Assembly (NCBI GenBank): GCA_001510575.1
Contig: LNGK01000004.1
Span: 4,090,667 to 4,154,666, forward strand
Origin: Knoxdaviesia capensis
Taxonomy: Eukaryota; Ascomycota; Sordariomycetes; Microascales; Gondwanamycetaceae
Direction of reading: 5' to 3'
Length of the DNA stretch: 64,000 nt
Shown piece by piece: positions 56,450-64,000 of the stretch. Positions within the stretch are counted from its first letter, which is position 1; each line of letters begins with the position of its first letter. The translations under genes were made by a program, and so were the position numbers. Under the pieces are notes generated by a model, which saw nothing but the letters and a program-made list of their open reading frames with translations, did not search any database and was not told the DNA's origin.

Positions 56450-58131
56450 ATGGCGCCTCCCACCCCGAAAACCACCTTCCGCAGCTACGAGGTCCAGGCC
56501 CGCCTGCTCCGGGCCGTGGTGGCCGCCCACCCCGAAGTCCGCTGGAACTTTAAAGGTAAGAGCCGAAATCTGGGTGTTGAACACAGATATCCTCTGCACT
56601 GTCCACAACCCCCTTCACCATCCCCACCCCGACAACGTCCCCGGCCCTTCTCTCTCCGTTCTTGTTCGATGGCACACAAAGACTCATGATCCCGGACCTC
56701 CAGAGATCAACCGCCACTTCGGCAATGACATGACCATCTACAAACTGGAACACATCTTCCGCCACCTGCGAACCGAGTCGGAGATTGTGCGCCTGGGCCT
56801 CGACCAGGGCCTCGACCCGCAGGGCCTGCCGGTTGACCGGAGCCTGCCGAAGGACCAGAACAAGATTGACAAGTCGAGTAGGTTTGATACAACAAGCGGG
56901 AGGAACCGAGCCGGGGGACAGATCGTCGAGAAAAAAAAAATGCCGGACGCGGGGACCCTCGGGCAGGTTCCGGCATAGCTCCAGCAAACGTGTCCCACGC
57001 CCCCGACCAACAGAAGTTGAAGAGGAAAAAGAAAAAGAAACATACTGACCCGTTTCTCCCCCCCCGCTAGACATTGCAAAGTACTTCGGCGAATCCAGCG
57101 CCGACGGCATCCAGTTCCAGTTCCGCGCCGTCAAGAAAGACGCCCAGGCCATGAAAGCCGCCGCAGACCGCGGCCTGGACCCCATCTCCGCCGTCAGCTT
57201 CGGCCCGGCCGCCACGCCCTCGCGCTCCGCCGCCGGCCTCTCCTTCACATCGCCGCTGCCGGGCCTGAGCACCCCGAGCTCCAAGCGCCCGCGCGCCACC
57301 CCGTCCAGCAAACGCCGCACGCCCGCCACAGCCGCCGCCGCAGCCTCCGCGTCGCGGAGCTTTGCCGATGCGTTCTCGGCGGATGACGACGAAGACCGCG
57401 GTCGGCTGGCTGCCGCCGGGGGTGCGGGGGGTGGTGATGATGGGTTCGAGTCGGACGGCGACCAGCACACGCCGACCAAACCGCCCGCCAAGAAACGCGC
57501 GGCCGAAGGTTCCGGCGTGGCCGTGTCAGGGGCGCTGCGCACGCCCACAACCTCCTCGCACTTCGGCACGCCGGTGCGCCCGGTCCCGACTCCCGCCGCC
57601 CTGCTCCCGCGCTCGCACACCGCCGCCGCCACTGGCTCGTTCGCCACCGCCTGGACTATGTCGTTCGCAAGCTCGATGACCACGACAGCAGGCCCGACGG
57701 CCTCGCCGTTCGACGTCCCCGGATCTGCATCCGCCATGCGTGCCCGGGCGAACACAGTCGACCTGACCGGCTCCGACACTGAAGACGCCGGCGGCCCGCG
57801 CTACACCACCACGGGCGCCTCGTTCGCGTCGTCGGCTGCTCCGCCCACCCAGCCGATCGCCAGCGCCAGCGCCAGCGGCATGCACTCCTTCTCGCCCCAT
57901 CACCGCGCGACCGGGCCTGCTAGTGCCACGGTGTCCCCGACATCGGCATCGGCGCACGCCACCGCTGCTGTTCCCTCCGGCAGCGTCGTCATCAAGACCA
58001 CCGGCTCGCCTCCGCCGATGCCGGCCCCGTTGACAGGCGACCTGGACGAAGACCTGGCATTTGAAGCGTCGTTTGTGAACTCTGGCCCCATGTGGGGAGT
58101 GTATGATGACGATAGTGACGGCGTGATCTAG
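56450..58131 (+). CDS. Uncharacterised fungal protein with N-terminal helical (HTH-like) domain and disordered tail
   Basis: Three exons (56450..56555, 56704..56877, 57071..58131; phases 1 and 1) give 446 residues. Residues ~1-125 are ordered: a short tail, then S-Y-E-V-Q-A-R-L-L-R-A-V-V-A-A-H-P-E-V-R-W, E-I-N-R-H-F-G-N-D-M-T and F-R-H-L-R-T-E-S-E-I-V-R, then I-A-K-Y-F-G-E-S-S-A-D-G-I-Q-F-Q-F-R. This resembles a conserved, often multicopy ascomycete family whose start recalls a Myb/helix-turn-helix fold; no function is established. The rest is Ala/Ser/Thr/Pro-rich, probably disordered, with basic patches (S-S-K-R-R-T-P; P-P-A-K-K-R-A) that could be nuclear-localisation signals, and a conserved-looking acidic end (M-W-G-V-Y-D-D-D). 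A nuclear, DNA- or chromatin-related role is an inference. Confidence 0.82.
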
Positions 58132-58547
58132 ACGCGTGATTTCACCCCCTTTCTGCTTTCTTGGCTGTGGTGTATGACCTTTCGTGGTATTTATTTTTGT
58201 TCCCCCCTTAAGAAACAACAACAAAAAACAGCGATACCCTCAATAATGATATTTGGATCCCCGGCGTTATGCGATGTTATGGAATGAATGGCCAAGTTGT
58301 TTGATTGTTTTATTTACCTGTTACAGCTAGAATCTCAGCTTTTGATATGTTCGGGGTATGTTTTGCATGAATGCTTGGTGGATTGGAACGCCATAGGATA
58401 ACAAGATGTCAAAACATGGTCATTGATAAGAGACAGAGATCTCGTGAGAATTGCTCTGTTAAACCGTCATCCATATTTATCTTTTTTCTTTTCTGTTTCT
58501 TTTTTTTTTTTTCATGCTCCTTTTACGTTCTTTTGCTGTTGATCCTC
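58132..58547. other. Convergent 3' spacer
   Basis: This is the 3' region between the uncharacterised gene and the reductase gene. T-rich tracts near 58500 and A-rich words near 58220 are likely 3'-end signals. I see no gene. Confidence 0.5.
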
Positions 58548-60611
58548 TCACCGCCGCAACAGCAAATCCCACAGCGCATCAACCTGCACATAATCGTGGT
58601 GAATCACATTGACCAGCCAGTAATCCTTCCGGATCCCCTCAAGCAACTTGTCGGTGGCCGAGCCCGCCGGATACACCCGCGCCCACTCGCCCCAGATGCC
58701 GAACGCCTCCTCGGCCCACGCCCGGAAACTGACCTCCTCGATGATGGTCGGCGTGACGATCTCCTTGCCCGGGAACACGCCCCACGTGACCGCGTTGGTG
58801 CTGGGCGACACGGTCGGCTCCGGGGCCGCGGCGTCGTCAGCGTCCCCGGCAGTGGCCGGCCGGGCCGTGTCGGACGAGATGAAGTGGCCGGCCGCGTTGC
58901 TGGCGTAGTAGCTGACCGAGGGGGCCGTCTCAGCCGACCGCAACTGCGCGAGCAGCTGCGTCCACTCGGCCGACGGGATGAAGAACTCAACAAACGCCTT
59001 CTGGAACACAAAGCCGTTCTGCGGGCCCCAGCCGAACGTCGCGTCGGTCGACCGCACGCCGTTGACCGCCGGCTGCGACGCCACCGTCCACCAGCCGCGC
59101 GCGTTCAGCGCCTCCAGGTGCGCCTGGATGGCGCTGCTCTCGGGCAGCAGCCCCTCCTCGCTCCACGGAATCGCCGCAATGGTGCCCCGCACGTGGCCGA
59201 CAAACAGCTTGCTGATGTCGTCGGTGGTGGCCGGCCGGCCCCACAGCTCGACGGCCTGCGTTCCCGACATGTGCAGGCTGACGCCGTAGCCGTCGATCTC
59301 GCCGTACGCGGGCGACCGCGCATCGCCCCAGCGGCCGTTGGGGAAGTCGTCCCACGTGGCCTCGCGGCCCAGCACGCCTTCGCCCTCGGAGATAGCCAGC
59401 GTGTTTGCGCGGGTGTTGATCGGCTCGGCGAGGAATCCGGCATCTTGAGCTGTAACTTCGTATTCCGGGTGCGAGGCCGATGCTCCCGACACGATGACGC
59501 GGTTCCGCGGGTCGGAGCCGATCGACGATAACCGCCGGGTGCCGCTGGGGGATGTGCCGTTTACAGTTAGAGTCGGGGGAACCACGGCCGCTGCCACCGG
59601 GGCCGCCTCGTCGATGACGGCATCCTCTTGGTCGGAGGCGCTCTCGGGGATCAGCCCGGTGCGCTCCAGGATGAAGGAAACGGCCTTTTCCAGATTCAGC
59701 GTGTAGAAGTGGAAGCCCTGCGGCTTGGAGTCGCCCAACGGCCGGGATTCGCGGATCTTGGTGATGATCTCGCTGACAATATCGACGCCCACAGCCTTCA
59801 CCTTCTCATCGTCACCCTTGACGGCATCCAGTCTCTCGGTAGTGGCGGGCGGGAAGGTCGCGTGACTCAGCTTGACGGTGCGCTTGATCATCTGGTAGCT
59901 CTGGATCGGCATCAGACCAGGGATGATCGGCATATCTTTGAAGAGGCCGCTGGGGTGCGATCGCAGGGTGTTTTCGAATGCGAGGAAGGCGTCGACGTCG
60001 AAGAACAGCTGGGTCATGATGAAGTCGGCGCCGGCCCGGACTTTTTCAACGAGGTACGGGAGGTCGAGGTCGAAGCTCTGTTGCACGGGATGGCTGCCGT
60101 CGGTGTGGCCTTCGGGGTATGCTGCCACGCCAATGCAGAAGTAGTCGCCGTGGTTGCGGCGGATGTACGACACCAAATCGACGGCCCACACAAAGTCGGA
60201 CTCGGCCTCGGGGGCGTCGGCGGCTGCGGCACCGGCGTCGGTGTCCCGGTACTCGGATCCGCGCGGGGGATCGCCGCGGAGGGCTAGGATATTGCGGATT
60301 CCCAGGGCTTTGGCGTCCTCCAGGGCACGGTCGATGACGAGCCGGCTCATATTCGTGCAGGTCAGATGCAGACACGTGGTCATGGCGAGTTCACGCTGGC
60401 AGATTTCGGCCAGCTCGAGAGACTTTTGCGCGGTCGATCCGCCGGCGCCCCAGGTCACGTTGACGAAGAGCGGCCGGAGAGCCCGCTCCATACGGCCCAG
60501 GCGATCCCGGAGATTTGAGAAACCCATGGCGGTCTTCGGCGGGAAGAACTCGAGCGAGAAGTAGGTTGAGTTGGGCGGCAGCGCCGCGATCTTGTCGGTG
60601 AGTCGGTCCAT
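58548..60611 (-). CDS. MET12: Methylenetetrahydrofolate reductase (Met12 type)
   Basis: This intronless gene encodes 687 residues. The N-terminal FAD-binding TIM barrel shows S-L-E-F-F-P-P-K-T, V-T-W-G-A-G-G-S-T, C-L-H-L-T-C-T-N, G-I-R-N-I-L-A-L-R-G-D-P-P-R, F-I-M-T-Q-L-F-F-D and P-I-I-P-G-L-M-P-I. The C-terminal regulatory half holds R-W-G-D-A-R-S-P-A-Y-G-E and W-G-V-F-P-G-K-E-I and ends W-D-L-L-L-R-R. The enzyme reduces 5,10-methylene-THF to 5-methyl-THF with NAD(P)H for methionine synthesis in the cytosol. Fungi have two such enzymes; the E-F-F-P-P-K-T and G-A-G-G forms fit the Met12 type better than Met13. Between the halves lies a ~70-residue low-complexity linker (Ala/Val/Pro/Ser). It is divergent from the leucyl-tRNA synthetase gene. 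Confidence 0.93.
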   Translation of the reverse strand: MDRLTDKIAALPPNSTYFSLEFFPPKTAMGFSNLRDRLGRMERALRPLFVNVTWGAGGSTAQKSLELAEICQRELAMTTCLHLTCTNMSRLVIDRALEDAKALGIRNILALRGDPPRGSEYRDTDAGAAAADAPEAESDFVWAVDLVSYIRRNHGDYFCIGVAAYPEGHTDGSHPVQQSFDLDLPYLVEKVRAGADFIMTQLFFDVDAFLAFENTLRSHPSGLFKDMPIIPGLMPIQSYQMIKRTVKLSHATFPPATTERLDAVKGDDEKVKAVGVDIVSEIITKIRESRPLGDSKPQGFHFYTLNLEKAVSFILERTGLIPESASDQEDAVIDEAAPVAAAVVPPTLTVNGTSPSGTRRLSSIGSDPRNRVIVSGASASHPEYEVTAQDAGFLAEPINTRANTLAISEGEGVLGREATWDDFPNGRWGDARSPAYGEIDGYGVSLHMSGTQAVELWGRPATTDDISKLFVGHVRGTIAAIPWSEEGLLPESSAIQAHLEALNARGWWTVASQPAVNGVRSTDATFGWGPQNGFVFQKAFVEFFIPSAEWTQLLAQLRSAETAPSVSYYASNAAGHFISSDTARPATAGDADDAAAPEPTVSPSTNAVTWGVFPGKEIVTPTIIEEVSFRAWAEEAFGIWGEWARVYPAGSATDKLLEGIRKDYWLVNVIHHDYVQVDALWDLLLRR

Positions 60612-61726
60612 GGTGGGAGACGGCTGAGGGTATCACGGTGGCAAAGAGAGAGAGAGAGACAAAAAGAGAAGGGAGTAGTGACGATGGCCAGTCGGTATTC
60701 ACGCCTGGTATCGAAACCCTAAGTGACGTCGGAGAGAGAGGGTTTTTTTTTTTCTCTCGCAAGATCGAGTGACTATCACAAGCGCGAACTAAAGGATGAT
60801 GCGACGTTGGAAACCAAAGCGATATCGGGACCGCAAAAAAAAAAAAGAAAAAAAAAGAGGTATAGTGAGCCCCCACCAAAACAAAAATGCTCGGCTCTTC
60901 AGACTCGATACGCGAGCCAACAAGGAAAGTGTAGATGTTAAAAGAAGAGATATCGGAGCCTTCGATCGCTAACCGAGACTCGTGTTTCTGGACAAAGTTT
61001 CAAAACATAACAAACAGCGAGAGTGTAATTTGAGTTCTGATTCTGATAAGCTCGTCGAAGGAGGGGCAAGGCTATTATCGGCGAAAAAAAAAGAAGAGGC
61101 TCCTCCTTTGGATCTCTAGACCTTGCTCAGCCGGTGAGATTCAGGGTGCTTCAGATTCGCTGGAGTGGGTTTCTGTGATTTCGCTTCAGTGGGATTCTCG
61201 GGATGGAGTGGGTTAGATAGCGGCCGCAAGTTCTGGAAGGGCTTTCTTCATCGGCTCCGAAATCTAACATGTGCAGGCCTGCGTAGATCTTGAATCAGTG
61301 GGGAAGAAAACACGGAGGTGAGAGATTGCGTGCATATGTGGGCAAGGGTTTGGGCAAGTCGATAGGGTCAAACCCTGGGTTTTGGATTGCGGGAGCGTAC
61401 CTGGATTGACGGGACATTACAACAGCAACAGCAGGGAAGCGTAAATCGTTGATTCATATGAACAGCAAACTCAACATTATAAGTCATAGCTTGTGGATGA
61501 TGATGTCGAAGTGAAAAGTGGTGATGTCGGAAAGACTCTGATTCACAGGACCGAGCAGTACAGCCAGCTGCTGACAGCTGTGTGCAGCTGGCAGCCAAAT
61601 CATGTTTACGGTGTTCCCATTTTCTTTTTCAACCTCACTTCACACCATCTTCTTCACCATATTCTTCTTCCAACTCCCTCTTCACTCAACTTCCCAGGCT
61701 TTTTTTCAGGGCATGAACTCGGCCCA
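60612..61726. other. Divergent promoter region of MET12 and mitochondrial LeuRS
   Basis: This 1.1 kb region contains no supported gene. GA and poly-A/T tracts lie at 60640-60675, 60744 and 60835-60858. An out-of-frame ATG at 61712 lies just before the LeuRS start. Confidence 0.5.
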
Positions 61727-64000
61727 ATGCAGTCGATATATCGACGGTCGGTTCTCCGCTGCTGGCCGGACCAACAGTTCCCGCACAATGCCTGCTCAGC
61801 CCTCCCGTTTATGAACCGGCGCCCCGGCCGGCCCGCGCCGCTCCGCACGCACGCGACAACCACCACGAGCACCCTCCGGACGAAACTCGATCTGCCGGCG
61901 CTCGACAAGAAATGGCGGGACATCTGGACCCGCGAGGCCTCCGCCGCGCCGACAGCAACCCCGCGCGGCTCCACCCAGTACATCCTGTCGATGTTCCCGT
62001 ACCCGTCGGGCCAGCTCCACCTGGGCCATCTGCGCGTGTACACCATCGCCGACGTGGTTGCGCGCGTGCGCACGCTGCAGGGCCACCACGTGATTCTGCC
62101 GATGGGCTGGGACGCCTTTGGCCTTCCGGCCGAGAACGCGGCGCTGGCGCGCGGGGTGCCGCCCGAGCAGTGGACGCGGGCGAATATCCAGCGCATGAAG
62201 CATCAGCTAGAGGTGATGAACGGCAGCTGGGACTGGGCGCGGGTGAGTAACGCTCTATCTGGTTTAACCGGTCTTGTGTGTGTGTGTGAGTGCCGGCTTG
62301 TACTGACGTACTGTATCTTGTCTTGTGTCTAGGAACTGGCCACCTGCGACCCCGAATTCTACAAACACACGCAAAAGATCTTCCTGATGCTGCACGAGCG
62401 CGGCCTCGCCTACCAAGCCGAAGCCGAAGTCAACTTCGACCCCGTCGACAACACGGTGGTCGCGAACGAGCAGGTCGACGCCAGCGGCTGCTCGTGGCGC
62501 TCCGGCGCCAAGGTCGAGAAACGCCGGCTGCGGCAGTGGTTCTTCAAGATCTCGGCCTTCCGCGACGAGCTGCTGCGCGATCTGGACAGCTTGGCGGCTG
62601 GCGGCGCGTGGCCTGAGCGCGTGCTCGCTATGCAGCGCAACTGGCTCGGCAAGTCGACCGGCGCCAACGTCAAGTTCCCGCTGCTGTTCCTCGACCCGGC
62701 CGCCGGCGCCTCGCGCACCGAGTCCGTCGAGATCTACACCACCCGGCCCGACACGCTGTTCGGCGCACAGTACCTTGCGCTCGCCCCCACACACCCCGCC
62801 GTCGCCAAACTTGCCGAGACGAATGCCGACCTACAAGCCTTCCTCTCCACTCCCGCCTCGCCCGACTCCAAGGCCGGCTTCCTCCTCCCCGGGGTCCGCG
62901 CGATCAACCCGCTCGCCTACCACGACGACACCCCCGAGGCCACCAAAGCGTCGATGCCCGTGTATGTTGCGCCTTACGTTCTGGGCGATTACGGCAAGGG
63001 CGCTGTGATGGGCGTGCCGGCGCACGACCAGCGGGACTTTGCCTTCTGGAAGCACCACTGCCCCGACGAGCCGGTGCGCCACGTGATCGGGCCCGCCAGC
63101 ACCACGGCCACCACCGCTTCCACCCAAGATGCGCCGTTTACCGGGCACGGGACCATGCTGGAGACCAGCGGTCCGTTCCGCGGCAAACCGTCAGACGCAG
63201 CCGCCGAGATCCTTGTGTCCATGCTGCAGTCGGCCGAGCTCGCCCAACCAATCGAGGAATGGCGGCTGCGCGACTGGCTGATCAGCCGGCAGCGCTACTG
63301 GGGCGCGCCGATCCCCATCATCCACTGTGGCAAATGCGGGCCCGTGGCCGTCCCCGACCACCAGCTGCCGGTGGAGCTGCCGCCGGTCGACTACCACTGG
63401 GCCACGGGCAAGCCGGGCAACCCGCTCGAAAGCGCGTCGGACTGGCTGCACACCGAGTGTCCGAAGTGCCACGGCCCCGCGCGGCGCGACACGGACACCA
63501 TGGACACATTTGTCGATTCCAGCTGGTACTACGCGCGCTTCGCCGACCCGCAGAACGCCGCGCAGCCGTTCTCGCCCGCTGCCGCGGCGCAGGTCCTCCC
63601 CGTGGACGTGTACATCGGCGGCATCGAGCACGCCATCCTCCATCTCCTGTACTCGCGCTTCATCTACAAGTTCCTCGCCACCACCGACCTCTTCCCGACC
63701 CCCGCTACCGCCACTGCCGCCGACGCAACGGCGGCCTCTGCCCCCGCGCCCGCTCTGGAACCATTCCGCCGACTGATCACCCAGGGCATGGTGCACGGCC
63801 AGACCTTCACGGACCCGGCCACCGGCCGCTTCCTCACCCCCGACGAGCTGGACCTGAGCGTGCCCACTCAGCCGCGCATCCGCGCCACAGGCGCCGCGCC
63901 GGCCGTCAGTTTCGAGAAGATGTCGAAGAGCAAGTTCAACGGCGTCGACCCGACGGACTTTGTCGCGCGGTTCGGCGCGGACGCCACGCGCGCGCACATC
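61727..64000 (+). CDS. Mitochondrial leucyl-tRNA synthetase, 5' part (runs off window)
   Basis: Two exons are visible (61727..62242 and 62333 to the window end; phase 0), 728 residues so far. A basic presequence (M-Q-S-I-Y-R-R-S-V-L-R) indicates mitochondrial import; a second in-frame ATG at 61812 (M-N-R-R-P-G-R) is an alternative start. Class I catalytic motifs are present: the HIGH box H-L-G-H (residues 98-101) in P-S-G-Q-L-H-L-G-H-L-R, and K-M-S-K-S (about 701-705). Between them lie W-D-A-F-G-L-P-A-E-N, the zinc-like C-x2-C elements (H-C-G-K-C and C-P-K-C), the CP1 editing domain with T-T-R-P-D-T-L-F-G and G-V-P-A-H-D-Q-R-D-F, and Y-I-G-G-I-E-H-A-I-L-H-L-L-Y-S-R. The enzyme charges mitochondrial tRNA-Leu; the yeast homologue (Nam2) also helps group I intron splicing. 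The anticodon-binding domain lies beyond the window. Confidence 0.94.

Overview
The window is nuclear DNA from a filamentous ascomycete (Pezizomycotina, probably a plant-associated or saprotrophic Sordariomycete-like fungus). The evidence is short spliceosomal introns (about 50-180 nt, GTAAGT-type donors, CTAAC branch sites, CAG/TAG acceptors), GC-rich coding exons in AT-richer spacers, and fungal-specific families (CFEM, Mim1, Shp1, Gtr1, Urc4, Cu-only SOD, AA11-like LPMO, GH115, DUF1996, DUF1868). I could model about 20 protein-coding genes (two cut by the window edges), one tRNA-Gly, three decayed genes and several low-complexity or telomere-like tracts. All splice models below were checked for frame and phase by hand.

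Layout. 1-15 kb is rich in surface and metal-handling genes: the 5' part of a CFEM protein (minus), a siderophore-iron MFS transporter (plus), a DUF1868 2H-phosphoesterase (minus), a secreted aspartylglucosaminidase-type Ntn hydrolase (plus), an eight-exon ZIP metal transporter (minus) and a small secreted His/Glu-rich protein (minus). 16-30 kb holds a tRNA-Gly, a broken CE1-type esterase, an intact GH115 alpha-glucuronidase, a four-helix membrane protein, a broken medium-chain dehydrogenase/reductase, an intact GPI-anchored GH5 endoglucanase and a fragment of an SGNH/CE3-type esterase. 31-37 kb holds a DUF1996 secreted protein, a Cu-only superoxide dismutase and an AA11-like copper oxygenase. 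37-50 kb is housekeeping: SHP1 (Cdc48 cofactor), GTR1 (TORC1 Rag GTPase), MIM1 and OXA1 (mitochondrial outer and inner membrane biogenesis) and URC4 (uracil catabolism). 50-56 kb is mostly gene-free, with an AT-rich island beside a small Tse2-type ADP-ribosyltransferase-domain gene. 56-64 kb holds an uncharacterised Ser/Thr/Ala-rich protein, a Met12-type methylenetetrahydrofolate reductase and the 5' two-thirds of mitochondrial leucyl-tRNA synthetase.

The most unusual observation is at 10.5-15.1 kb. The ZIP transporter ectodomain carries five copies of a ten-residue C-H-x-H-x5-C module. Four of the five are interrupted by a phase-2 intron at exactly the same codon. The neighbouring secreted acidic/His-rich protein has two C-V-A-H-x-D-H-W-H-C modules of the same length, and the first has an intron at the same codon and phase. 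This looks like exon-shuffled metal-binding repeats shared by a transporter and a candidate extracellular metal carrier. It is analogous to the Pra1/Zrt1 and Aspf2/ZrfC zinc systems, but uses a different carrier.

Other points of note: GC-AG splicing in URC4, a long Gly-rich insertion in GTR1, a copper pair (SOD and LPMO) in one neighbourhood, and telomere-like TTAGGG motifs scattered through the spacers.
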